Positions 24,301 to 35,295 of a stretch of DNA of 64,000 nucleotides are shown here, in pieces (position 1 is the stretch's first letter; every line of letters begins with the position of its first letter). This stretch comes from Manis javanica. Lineage: Eukaryota; Chordata; Mammalia; Pholidota; Manidae. The notes beneath the pieces are model-generated. The model had not been told where the DNA came from. It made no database searches and saw only the letters and a program-made list of their open reading frames with translations. The position numbers were made by a program, and so were the translations under genes. The stretch is from NCBI RefSeq assembly GCF_040802235.1, contig NC_133157.1, positions 90,010,001 through 90,074,000 of the forward strand, written 5' to 3'.

Positions 24301-25196
24301 ATATACTTCCCTCTTAAGACTGCTTTTGCTGCATCCCACAGAAGTTCGGGCTTTGTGTTGTTGTTGTCATTTGTTTCTATATATTCCTTGAGCTCTATTT
24401 TGATTTGTTCATTGATCCATTGATTATTTAGAAGCATGTTGTTAAGCCTCCATGTGTTTGTGAGCCTTCTTGTTTTCTTTGTAGAATTTATTTCTAGTTT
24501 TATACCTTTGTGGTCAGAAAAATTGGTTGGTAGAATTTCAATATTTTGGAATTTACTGAGGCTCTTTTTGTGTGCTAGTATGTGGTCTATTCTGGAGAAT
24601 GTTCCATATGCAATTGAGAAGAATGTATATCCTGTTGCTTTTGGATGTGGAGTTCTATAGATGTCTATTAGGTCCATCTGTTCTAGTGTGTTGTGCAGTG
24701 GCTGTGTGTCCTTACTTATTTTCTGCCCAGGGGATCTATCCTTTGGGGTGAGTGGTGTGCTGAAGTCTCCTAAAATGAATGCATTGCAGTCTATTTCCCT
24801 CTTTAGTTCTATTAGTATTTGGTTCACAAATGCTGGTGCTCCTGTGTTGGGTGCATATATATTTAGAATGTTTATATCCTCTTGTTGGACTGAGCCCTTT
24901 ATCATTATGTAGTGTCCTTCTTTATCTCTTGTTACTTTCTTTGTTTTGAAGTCTATTTTGGCTGATATTAGTACTGCAACCCCTGCTTTCTTCTCACTGT
25001 TGTTTGCCTGAAATATGTTTTTCCATCCCTTCACTTTTAGTCTCTGCATGTCTTTGGGTTTGAGGTGAGTTTCTTGTAAGCAGCATGTAGATGGGTCTTG
25101 CTTTTTTATCCATTCTATTACTCTGTGTCTTTTGATTGGTGCATTAAGTCCATTTACATTTAGGGTGACTATTGAGAGATATGTAGTTATTGCCAT
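21381..25196 (-). pseudogene. L1 ORF2 (endonuclease / reverse transcriptase), nearly intact but interrupted
   Basis: Long open frames cover the endonuclease and Z region (to the stop at 23550-23552) and, after a gap, the FADD active site (23100-23111) through the reverse transcriptase, the cysteine motif ([19 protein letters not shown]) and the native C terminus at 21381. Breaks: a TGA at 23550-23552 at the same codon as in copy A, and a scrambled stretch at about 23170-23280 that removes the normal sequence just before FADD. So no full ORF2 protein is made. Endonuclease residues in NVNGLN and QETH are kept, while the usual GDFN reads GDFS in this copy, a change at a catalytic asparagine. Confidence 0.9.
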
Positions 25197-25391
25197 TGCA
25201 GGATTTAGATTCGTGGTTACCAAAGGTTCAAGGTTAGCTTCTTTAGTATCTTACTGCCTAACTTAGCTCACTTATTGAGCTGTTATATACACTGTCTAGA
25301 GATTCTTTTCTTCTCTGCCTTCTTATTCCTCCTCCTCCATTCTTCATATGTTGTGTGTTTTGTTCTGTGTTCTTTTTAGGAGTGCTCCCAT

Positions 25392-26248
25392 TTACAGCAG
25401 TCCCTGTAAGATGCCCTGTAGAGGTGGTTTGTGGGAAGCAAATTCCCTCAGCTTTTGCTTGCCTGGAAATTGTTTAATCCCACCATCATATTTAAATGAT
25501 AGTCGTGCTGGATACAGTATCCTTGGTTCAAGGTCCTTCTGTTTCATTGCATTAAATATATCATGCCATTCTCTTCTGGCCTGTAGGGTTTCTGTCGAGA
25601 AGTCTGATGTTAGCCTGATGGGTTTTCCTTTATAGGTGATCTTTTTCTCTCTAGCTGCCTTTAAAACTCTTTCCTTGTCCTTGATCCTTGTCATTTTAAT
25701 TATTATGTGTCTTGATGTTGTCCTCCTTGTATCCTTTCTGTTGGGGGTTCTGTGTATTTCTTTGGTTTGTTCGATTATTTCCTCCCCCAATTTGGGGAAG
25801 TTTTCAGCAATTATTTCTTCAAAGAGACTTTGTATCCCTTTTCCTCTTTCTTCTTCTTCTTGTACCCCTATAATACGAATATTATTCCTTTTGGATTGGT
25901 CACATAATTCTCTTTGTGTTGTTTCATTCCTGGAGATCCTTTTATCTCTCTCTATGTTAGCTTCTATATGTTCCTGTTCTCTGGTTTCTATTCCTTCAAT
26001 GGCCTCTTGCATCTTATCCATTCTGCTTATAAATCCTTCCAGGGATTGTTTCACTTCTGTGATCTCCTTCCTGACATCTGTGATCTCCCTCCGGACTTAA
26101 TCCCATTGCTCTTCCATTTTTCTCTGCATCTCTGTTAGCATGTTCATGATTTTTATTTTGAATTCTTTTTCAGGAAGACTGGTTACGTCTGTCTCCTTCT
26201 CAGGTGTTGTCTCTGTGATCTTTGTCTGCCTGTAGTTTTGCCTTTCAT
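25392..26248 (-). pseudogene. L1 ORF1, broken in the N-terminal part
   Basis: From about 26054 down to 25392 the coiled coil and C-terminal RNA-binding domain are open and end normally (220 codons, including RNNIRIIGVQEEE and the SFKYDGGIKQFPGKQKL segment). Upstream, the probable ATG at 26248 reads out of frame, and a TAA lies at about 26098-26100. The C-terminal half is intact here and broken in copy A, so the two copies decayed independently. Confidence 0.82.
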
Positions 26249-26507
26249 GGTGATAGAGATAGTTTGCAGAGCTGGTACAAGTGATATCTGGGAAAGCTTT
26301 CCTTCTTGTTGGTTTGTGGCCTTCATCTCCCCCTTCGCGAGACGCTGGTTTCTTGCAGGTGTGGTTGTTGTCTGGATGTTGTCCTGTGTCCTCTGGTCTC
26401 TATTTTTGGAAGAGTTGTGTTTGTTATATTTTCATAGATATATGTGGTTTTAGGAGGAGATTTCTGCTGCTCTACTCATGCCACCATTCTGGCTCTGCCG
26501 CTCGAGA
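26249..26507 (-). promoter_or_regulatory. Short L1 5' UTR of composite B
   Basis: Only about 260 bp against about 800 bp in composite A. The outer end is homologous (an AGAATGGTGGCATGAGTAG stretch replaces the YY1-type AAGATGGCAGCATAAGTAG of copy A). Roughly 540 bp of the internal GC-rich part is missing, which suggests an internal deletion or a different promoter variant. Confidence 0.65.
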
Positions 26508-26519
26508 ATCATATACTTT
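26508..26519. repeat. Target-site duplication of composite B, right copy
   Basis: ATCATATACTTT, the partner of 19173-19184. Confidence 0.9.
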
Positions 26520-27680
26520 ATTAAGCAATCTAAGACACCATTGAGGGTAAAAGGAATGGGTGCTCCTAAAAATAGTGGCAGACAGCAGACATGCATCAGT
26601 GAACAGCAGCCCAGGACATGTGGTCTCTCTGGTTATGAAATACTCCCATCAGAGGTGGGAGTCCTCAGGGAGCCCTGGGCGGCCAGTGGGCAGCCCGAGA
26701 GATGGCAGACACCTGAGCTGAGGCATCACAGCTACAGGTCCCTCTATGCTGAGTTGCCCTATCTGGTCTCCCCTTCAGTATTCTCTGGAGCCCCATGTAG
26801 GGCTCAGATATCAGAAGGGGCATCGACAGGCACCTAGGCTAAGGACTTGCGATTTAATCCAGGATGAAAGAGGCCCTTATCAACTGAAGACATGCAGAAA
26901 AGAGGAAATGAGCTTAAACTGCACAATGTAAGATTTGTCAGGCACAGGAAGGGTTGCCTCGTGCTGAGAAGGCATTTCAGAGACTGGTGGTGCTAGATGC
27001 CTTCCGGGGACTTTAAAAAGCAGCATGAGTTCACTTCATCCCAGGCAAAGACCTTCCTGTGACAAGGAGGGAAGATAAATCAGCAGATATCTGAGCCCCT
27101 TCAAGGTCTAGATCCCAAGGAAAGATTAAACTCATGATTCTTGGAAATATTCCAAAGATGAAAAAACAGTTTTAGCCAGATAAAAATTTGTTGCAAACAT
27201 TTGTTAAAGGGTAAGCACAATCCTTGAAGAAAGGAAAAAGAACCCAATTTACATATTGGTACTGTAGAAAGTAATGACTTTCATATTTTATTTACATAAG
27301 GTTTAAGAATTACCATGAGAAAGAATCTTTCCCAGAAGATTTTTACTTACAAATGTTTAAAAAAAAAACCAATATTACAATATGTTTTGACTGTGTATCT
27401 AAAGGAGATGGTGCTATTTCATGTGTTAGATTAAACCAATTATTTTCAGCTGTAAGTTAATTTCTATTATAAAGTAATACCATAGCAAGCATCTATATTA
27501 TGTGCTGTCATATTCAACAGACATTTATTTTCCGGGATTTTTGCTTTAAATTGGCTTAGGTTTTCATCTTTGCACAACAACAACAAAAATGGCATTTTGA
27601 GTATTTGGCTGATATTCATCAAGCCAAAATGGGTAAAATAATTTCATCCAATTAACACTGGCTGGTGAGTGAAATATGAC
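26520..27680. other. Intergenic sequence, nothing recognised
   Basis: No gene or named repeat supported. The 119-codon frame at 26478-26837 begins inside composite B and has no domain resemblance. Confidence 0.4.
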
Positions 27681-27785
27681 CTGGCTGATAGGAGACTGGG
27701 ATTCTGGTTCCAATTTTAGTTAAAGTACTAACTTGATACAGAGCAAATTGCTTAACCTCTTAGGTTGGGCTAAGGTACCAGGATC
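27681..27785 (+). repeat. MIR SINE fragment
   Basis: The segment with GACTGGGATTCTGGTTCCAA and GCAAATTGCTTAACCTCTTA is the core of a sense-strand MIR. Confidence 0.65.
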
Positions 27786-28200
27786 CTTTCTGCTGCAAGT
27801 GACAGAAACAGGAATCAAGATGGTTTAAGCAATAAGGGCACCTGCTGCCTCATATATGATGAAAGCTGGAAGCATGAGGGCTTGAGGGGCAGCTGACAGA
27901 ATCATCAAGGCCAGGTTCTTTCTGTCTCACAGCTCTGCCATCCTGTGTCACTGTCACTCAGGCTGGCATGGGAATGAGAAGGCTGTGGCAGGTGGTCCAT
28001 CCAGATGTAGACACAAACAGTGGAGCAAAAAAGATTCTTTCTTCCTTGGCTTTTCTTGGATCACCCTTAAGATGTTTCTTCACATCTCATTGGCTAGGTT
28101 GGGCCACATGCTCATTCTTGAATTGCTCACTGGCCTGAGGAATGGGATACTCTGATGAATTCAGATAAATCATTTGGAATGGAATAGATGATGTAGAGCT
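27786..28200. repeat. Ancient interspersed repeat, family not identified
   Basis: The block starting near TTTCTGCTGCAAGTGACAGA and running through GGTTGGGCCACATGCTCATT looks like a repeat widespread in mammalian genomes, but I cannot name the family with confidence. Confidence 0.4.
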
Positions 28201-28649
28201 GACAACAGTGACCACTTGATGATTGATAATCTTATGGTCTGGGAAGACCACCAGGGGACGGATACTTTGTAAATGGTAATCAATCTAAAAGTGCATGGTG
28301 TCATTGTTATTTATATGCTCCTAATGTAGTTATCATTCAACTAAAAGTCCCATAATGGTTAAAGAGAATAGATTAGAATGTCTGGCATTTGTCCATTAGA
28401 AGAATGTGTAGTTCTAGATTTTCATTCCCTGAAAAGCTTTCAGGGAAGGACCACGCTATGTAATAGTGAAATCAAAGGGACATTTAAACAGGACTCTATC
28501 ACCCGTCACACACCAGGAGGGAACAGAAGGACATCACACCTTCTACTCTTATCTTGCATATGATGAGCTTCATATTTCTATTAAAAGTTCTACTCTCTTA
28601 CAATAATCAGATCAGAGGCATGGAGTTAGTCAGACAGGCATAGTAAAAA

Positions 28650-28885
28650 CCATTAGCAGCTTGGGTAGACAAACTGGAACATAAATCCCAGTTTCTCCAT
28701 TTAGTAATCCCAGATCTCTGCACATATCAATTTACTTAATGTCTTTGAATTTCATTTTCCCAATCTGTACAATGAGGCTAATAATATCACTGCCCTACAT
28801 ATTTGAGGGATTTCATGAAATAAAACTGAAGAACATTAATCACAATGTCTATCATAAAATCAGATGTTCAATAAATGGTTCCCAT
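28650..28885 (+). repeat. MIR SINE, near full length
   Basis: Sense MIR: core with ATCTCTGCACATATCAATTTAC, then TTTCCCAATCTGTACAATGA, and the 3' end with GATGTTCAATAAATGG. Confidence 0.75.
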
Positions 28886-29356
28886 ATAGGAGGAGTTTTT
28901 GAATTACTGTTTAATAATAATGAAAATATTTCCCAGAAAAAGGTCTCAACAAATTCAGTAAATTCAAGTCAATGGATATTTAACAAGTCTCTACTGTGTG
29001 AAAGGTTTCATGTACCTTGACACCACATTATTAATCTGTAATGGTGGTTGATACCTAATAATGCCCAGTAGGTTCTATGGATTCTTCCATGCTATTCAAT
29101 CTGGATTCACTAATACATGAATGCTGGGAAGAAATGATGAAAGTATCTCTAATTGACAGGAGTAGGGTTGTGGGCCGTGGTGGTGATGGGGAGAAAAGGG
29201 AGGTGAAGACTGAGTCTAAGAGCCAATTAGTGGGGCCAATAACAAAATATTAAATGTAGTTCTATGATTCTATGAACAGACAGAAAGAGAAGTGAGTGTA
29301 TGCATAGGTGTGTATGTGTGTGCACAGATGTATTTTCATGTCCAGAATAGATATTT
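28886..29356. other. Intergenic sequence, nothing recognised
   Basis: Contains a short TG-rich run near 29295-29325. No gene seen. Confidence 0.4.
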
Positions 29357-29368
29357 TCAGCCTTTATT
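29357..29368. repeat. Target-site duplication, left copy
   Basis: TCAGCCTTTATT, exact match to 29962-29973. Confidence 0.88.
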
Positions 29369-29961
29369 ATTTTTTTATTTATTTTCATTTTGGTATCATT
29401 AATGTACAATTACTTGAACAGCATTATGGTTATGAGACTCCCCCCGTTATCAAGTCCCCACCACATACCCCATTATAGTCACTGTCCATCAGCATAGTAA
29501 GATGCTATAGAATCACTGCTTGTGTTCTCTGTTGTACAGCCCTCCCTGCGCACCCCCCCCACATTATGTCTGCTATTATTAATAACCCTTTTCCCCCCTT
29601 ATCCCTACCTTCTCACCCATCCTCCCCAGTCCCTTTCCCTTTGGTAACTGTTAGTCCATTCTTGGGTTCTGTGAGTCTGCTGCTGTTTTGTTCCTTCAGT
29701 TTTTGCTTTGTTCATATACTCCAGAGATGAGTGAAATCATTTGATACTTGTCTTTCACCACCTGGCTTATTTCACTGAGCATAATACCCTCTACCTCCAT
29801 CCACGTTGTTGCAAAAGGTAGGATTTGTTTCCTTCCTGTGGCTGAATAATATTCCATTGTGTATATGTACCACATCTTCTTTATCCATTCATCTACTGAT
29901 GGACACTTAGGTGGCTTCCATTTCTTGGCTATTGTAAATAATGTTGTAATAAACATAGGGC
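29369..29961 (-). mobile_element. Young L1, 5'-truncated, antisense
   Basis: A 593-bp insertion holding the L1 3' UTR and the last codons of ORF2, on the minus strand. Its tail is a T-rich run at 29369-29385. A perfect 12-bp duplication flanks it. There is no ERV extension, so it is an ordinary L1. It sits directly beside the 3' end of an older L1. Confidence 0.88.
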
Positions 29962-29973
29962 TCAGCCTTTATT
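29962..29973. repeat. Target-site duplication, right copy
   Basis: TCAGCCTTTATT, the partner of 29357-29368. Confidence 0.88.
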
Positions 29974-31690
29974 TTTAATTTTACTTTATTGAGATGTGGT
30001 TTACATGCAATAAAATGCATCCATTTTAGGAACACACTTTGATTGAGTTTTGACAAATTTACGTGTGTGTTACCACCACTACAATAAAAATTTAAGGAAC
30101 TCCCATCATTCCAGAAATCTCCCTCATACTCTTGTCCCCCAGCTTCAGGCAGCCATTGCTCTTCATGGTTCCCAACCTGCTCTGTGGGCACGTGGGGACA
30201 CTACAGCAAACTCATAGGCACTATGAACATTATTTATAATTTTTGAAGGAAACACAGAGGCTTTTGTTGGACACCTTGAGCACCACTATTATGAAGCTGT
30301 TTGTACCTAACTGTTTACTAAATGGAAATGTTAGGTGTTTCTTTTGGGCTACGTGCCATGAAAATATTACTGAGACACTGATAGTAGCGCTTTCAAGGCT
30401 CATTCATGTTGTGGCACATATCACGATATCATTCCTTTCTATCACTGGCAAGTATTTTAATGTAACACAGTTTCTCTAAAGAAAGATTTGTTCATGTACA
30501 AATCTTTTGGGTACATATGTTTTCATTTTTCTTGAGTAGAAATTCAGAAGCAGAATTTCTGGATCATGTGTTAAATGTATGTTTAATTTTTTTCAGAAAC
30601 TACAAAACTGCTTTCCAAAGCACAAATTGACACCCCCAGTGGCTCTACTTCCTTGGCGGTTTTTTTAATTTCAGCCATTGGAAGTTTTTTTAATGGTATT
30701 GGCAGTTTAAAAAATTTTAGCCATTCTGGTGGGTGTATGGTGCAAACTCATTGTGCTCTTAATTTGCATTTTCCCAATGACTAATGATGTGGAGAATATT
30801 TTCATGTGTTTATTGGCCATTTATGGATCCTCTTTAGTGAGCACAGTTGAAATCTTTTGTGCACTTACAAAAATTGGCCAGTCTGACTTACTGTTGAGTT
30901 GTAAAAATTGTACATATCCTTGAGGCAAGTCCATTGCTTCTAGTCTGCACTCCACCTTTTTATTGCTTTAAAATAATGAATGGGTGTTACATTTCAACAA
31001 TGCCTTTTCTGCACCTCATGTGCATGGCTGAGAATTAGAGGGATGGTTCTGTATAAATTTGGGGACAATTTCCCCACAGATATCTTCTAGGGGAAGTAAT
31101 TTGCATTTCATAGATTTTAGAAAAGTGAAATCATGGTATGTACTCTTTCTGCTTACCTTTTCTCATTCAGCTTAATGATTTTTGTTATTTATCCAGGTTG
31201 TAGCATCCTTCGGTAATTCATTGGTGGGTAAAATTTTTATTGGTGGGAAGTAGCCCACTGTGTGGCAATGCCACCATTTACCTGTCCATTCACACATTGA
31301 TGGGCCTTTGTGTTGATACCAGATTGGGGCTGTTACAAAAATCTGCTGTGAACATTCATGTACAAGTCTTTTTGTGGATATAAATTCTCATTTACTTAGG
31401 TTAAATATCCAGGAGTAGAATGAGTAGGTTGTATAGCAGGAGTATGTTTACTTTTAAGAAACTGCCAAACTGCTTTCTATTCCCATCAGAGTGGATGAGG
31501 GTTCCTCCACATCCTCAAAATATTTGGTATGGTTGGCCTTTTAATTTTAGCCAGTTTGATGTGTAGACATGCATCTCATAGTGGCTTTAATTTGCATTTC
31601 CTTGGTGAATAATGATTTGAGCTTCTTTCCATTTGTATATCTACTTTTGTGAAGTATCCTTTCAGGTCTTTTACATCTAACCTATGAGGA
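29974..31690 (-). repeat. Old L1M fragments, antisense
   Basis: Two decayed antisense L1 3' segments, about 29975-30930 and about 31050-31685. Each shows the order 3' UTR-like sequence, then ORF2 C-terminal sequence (for example CTTTTAATTTTAGCCAGTTT and GGCTTTAATTTGCATTTCCT near 31535-31600). Possibly two separate old insertions. Confidence 0.65.
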
Positions 31691-32139
31691 TGCAGAGATG
31701 CTTCAGAAACCATTTTGAATATAATATTGTCCTACATTTTCCCTTAGTTCACCCTAAGTAAATAGCGCCATGGTAATGCTATGACAAATAAAGCTACAAG
31801 AGGTGTTAACTGAAGGGTGACAGGCCATCAGCCTGCATGGTCACAGGCTGTTAGGCTGCCAGCAGTAGGGTGCCCAAAACGCCCTAAGGAAAGACGGAGG
31901 TATCTTTCATTTCCAACTTCCAGTTTTTATTATAGTTGTGGAATAACCTTGACATTAATAAATTTTGTGTGGAAAAGGGCCACTTTTCCATGTGGAATAC
32001 CTTGGGCAGCTGTGGGACAGCAGGTAGGGACAGAGAGCCTTTCAGAGGAGACAGGGTGGCACCATCAGCAGGAGTGACGCCGCACCAGGGCAGCCAGCAC
32101 TGCCTGCTCCCTCTGTGCCTGCAGCTGTTCTGAATTATC
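31691..32139. other. Intergenic sequence, nothing recognised
   Basis: No supported feature. Overlapping short frames on both strands show no family resemblance. Confidence 0.35.
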
Positions 32140-32320
32140 CATGTGTTTCGTCTCATTTAATCCTCACAGTAACCTGTGTCATGAGATTATTATTACCTTC
32201 ATTTTGCAGCTGAGGACCCCTTCTGCCTTCTGAGGGTGAAGAAGCTTCTGCAAGGTGATGTGGCAGTGTTGGGAGAAACCCAAGTTTACACTCTGGGTCA
32301 AAACCGTACTCCGTTGCCAA
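32140..32320 (-). repeat. MIR SINE, antisense
   Basis: Antisense MIR signature: CTCATTTAATCCTCACAGTA, TATTATTACCTTCATTTTGC, then the decayed middle with AAGGTGATGTGGCAGTGTTG. Confidence 0.75.
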
Positions 32321-34560
32321 AGCCACACAAACCCAAGAACTTCCATGTGTTTTAGATCTGTGGGTCATCGTCTCCCTGAGAAAAACCTTTATAAGTGACT
32401 CACAATGACAACCCAAGTTACAACTAATGCCATAAGGAGGGCAGAGTGAGGGAGCATATTTGGCATAGTGCAAATCCATCTCCACGACTAGAAAAACACA
32501 ATCCAGGTTCAGTGTCAGATCCCCAGTTTCATTTAGTAGATGACATGTAGCTTCATAGGTTCCTCCAAGTTTATTCCAGGTTGTGACAATGCCATCTGGG
32601 GAACTGACAACAGGAGCTCTCCCACAGCCAACAGCCGTGTCCCTGCACGGTTCCCAGCCACCAAGCGCCTCTGGGTGTCCGCCTGAGAGGCGAGAATTCC
32701 AGAGCAGCTGCTTGTGCCTCCGGGGCCTCTGTCCTTGGCCCTCCTGCCAGAGGCTGCAAGGCGGACCTGCCCTAGGCCAGCATGCTTGTGGTGCATGGAC
32801 CACTTTGGCTGTAAGAGCAAATAGAGAAAAAAGTTTTAGTTTTTCAAAATGTCTCTCTATACTGAAAATAAATACAACTTGGGCTTACAGGAAGGTCTTT
32901 ATTGAGTCTTCACAGGGCCCCCGCTTTGTGTGAGGCAGCAGGGACTTTGAGCTGGAGGGAGGCCCAGCGGGGGCGAAGAGGCTGACTACCCCCAGCAAAC
33001 GACATGCGCAGGAAGGGGTTGCATGTGGACCAAAGTCTCTTACTGCTTCACATTAGGAGTGAGGAGACGGGGCCTGAAATACCCGAGGAGTCATCTCCAC
33101 TTCCTTTTCATTTTAAACACTAAATGTGACCAAGAAAAAAGTTTTTAAGGAAAAGGAGTCTATTTTTATTTCCAAATGTATGTAGAAACAGTTCTGATGC
33201 CCAGAACACATGGAGCCCAGGAAATGCCGTCATGCCCACCTCGTGCCAGAAGCATCTGCCTCTCCGAGATGCGGCAGCCCCAGGCACGTCCAAGGGGCCC
33301 CTTGGACTGATATACTGATGGGGGGTCGCTGCCCCCAGGGCACCAAGGGCACCGCTGGAGGACGGTGGGCGGGACCATTCTGAGGCACATTCTGTGCCGG
33401 CCCAGAGATGCGGGCAGGACTGAGCCCCCACTGTCCACAGCCGCGAGCTGCCGAGTCACAGCCTCTCTCGTCCCTGCCTTCCCCACGCTGCCCTGGGGAA
33501 TAACCCGGAGGTTAGTGGCGGTCACTTCAACACGGAAAGAAAGCTGCGATGTCGGCCGCTGGAGCTGGACGTGGGGGGCTGAACCGGCAGCGCCTCCTCT
33601 TCAGGGAGAGCTTCAGACCGGCTTTCGGTCTTGGGCATTTTTGCCGGCCTTTGAAGTCATGTGAAAAGTCCAAAATAGAAAAGAAAATCCACCAACTGGC
33701 TCAGAATGATCCAAAAAGTTAAATGTCAAGAGTTCTTGGTCTTTTTCCAAATGGATCTGGGGCACAGTTATCTGCTTCTGCGTCATGAAACTATTTACCG
33801 GGCAACAAAAACTGATGCTGAAAACTGGGGAAAATTATGTACATAAAGTGAAAATCTGAAGTGTATGGCCCAGTGAAGTTCACTCACACACCCACCTCCC
33901 TGAGGTAATACTGTTCCCACCCCTGCCTTCCTGGTTAATTCTCTGTTCCCAGACTTCGCCACATCTGAGACATGCCTGTGTCTGCACAGTTTGTTTCCTT
34001 CGTTGCCGAGAGATTCCCAGTGCACAGCAGCACAGGTTACCAGGATATTTAGGTGGTTGTGGGGTTTGGCCACCTTTAGAAAGGCTGCTCAGCATATTCC
34101 TGCATGTGGCACGGTGGACGCACACACCCCTTTATCCTGGGTGTGGAATGACTGGGTCAAGGCTGACCCACATTTAGTTGTTAGCAGCTAATGCCAAACG
34201 CTTTTCCAAAGGTTTTTAGCGGTTTATACTTTATATTCTACCAGCAAATAATGTGAGTTCTGGTTGCTCCATATCTTTCTAAGATGGGTACTGTCAGTAT
34301 TCTAAATTTTAATCACCCCTTGAGTATGTAGGACCTTTCCCTGATAAATAACAATAAATAAGTATATTGATCTTATTTTTATATGCCATTTGGGTATCCT
34401 CTTTGGGAAGTCCCTTAAGAACACGTTTTTAATTCCAAATAAAATGGTATTATGTGATATGCCTTACACACAGTCCCCCCAAAATATGTATGTAGAAGCA
34501 CACCGCATTTTTTAAAACTAGTTAAAATATCTTTAAATACATTTCGTTACTCAAGAACGT
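32321..34560. other. GC-richer intergenic sequence, no gene supported
   Basis: Several mid-length open frames occur on both strands (for example 32153-32803, 216 codons, and 33166-33525), but none resembles a known family. They overlap an antisense MIR or lie in GC-rich DNA where stops are rare by chance. 34230-34500 is AT-rich. Confidence 0.4.
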
Positions 34561-34574
34561 TGCCCTGAAAGTCC

Positions 34575-35295
34575 TTGGTGTGCTGACCCGCCGCAGTAGG
34601 CTTCCTGTGCCGGAACGGCCGCAGAGTCCGGCCTGCGAGGGCCTGAGAACCGCCCGTGGTACTCGGCCTGCAGCGCCCGGCGCCTCTGCTTCCAGCCCCG
34701 TTGTGGCTGCGGCCTTGCCCGAGACCTCGCCGGTCCCGGGACCTCAGCGGCCAGCTGCCGCCCGCCAAGGGCTCACGGCTCACCGCCACGGCGCCTGCCG
34801 CACGCATCGGCCGCACCTAAGGGACGGAGCAAGGAAGACCCCGTGCGCGGCGACGAGGGGCTGACGCGGCCCGAGCAGCCTGGGCGCAGACCCCGCGCCC
34901 CTGACAGTCCAGGCTCCGCGGGGAACGGCGGGACCGTACCCCTGTCCCTCGCTCACCGAGGCGGGCGGCGCCTTCCGCCTTCCGAGAGACACTCCCCCGC
35001 CCCCGCCGTTCTCCCAGCAATGCTGCCTTGCCATTGCCCATCGGCGGCGGGCCTGCTTCTCACCCCTTCATCCTGGGCCCACTCGGCCACAAGCACGAGG
35101 CGCGGCGCAGCCCCGGCCTGCCTGGAGCCAGCAGCGTGCACGCCCCCGCCCGGGGCCCGGGCCCGACACCGACGGCCCACCGGCTGGGAGGCTCGGGGCC
35201 GCGCGGAGCCTCTGTGCATGAAAGTCACGGGCCTCCGCCACCCGCAGAGCCAGGCGCCCGAGGACCGCCCGTGCTGCTGTGTTCCTGCACCCCAG
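34575..35295. promoter_or_regulatory. Orphan CpG island
   Basis: About 700 bp dense in CG dinucleotides and GC-rich (for example CGGAACGGCCGCAGAG and GGCGGGCGGCGCC), in sharp contrast to the AT-rich DNA just before it. It lies about 8 kb upstream of VIPR2 exon 1. No coding exon was recognised. It could be the start of a non-coding transcript, a distal VIPR2 promoter or enhancer, or a subtelomeric GC-rich block. Confidence 0.65.

Larger units (their letters stand above)
19185..26507 (-). mobile_element. Composite retrotransposon B: full-length L1 joined to ERV env-LTR
   Basis: A 7.3-kb insertion with the same plan as composite A, on the opposite strand. Read 5' to 3' on the minus strand: short L1 5' UTR (26507-26249), ORF1 (26248-25392), ORF2 (25196-21381), L1 3' UTR (21380-21049), an A-rich linker holding a 130-bp unidentified module (21048-20840), ERV env remnant (20839-19515) and LTR (19514-19191) with a poly-A tail. 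A 12-bp duplication brackets the whole unit, and the nick site CTTT/A fits L1 endonuclease. ORF2 is better preserved than in A, with long frames of 557 and 572 codons. The ERV joins at the same base as in A, so the chimera was built once and then copied. Confidence 0.9.

Noticed and set aside
21381-25196. Possibility that composite B still encodes active ORF2
   Set aside because: A TGA at 23550-23552 and a scrambled segment just before the FADD site break the frame. The GDFN motif also reads GDFS.
32153-32803. 216-codon minus-strand frame
   Set aside because: Its 3' part overlaps an antisense MIR and no domain is visible. Chance frame.
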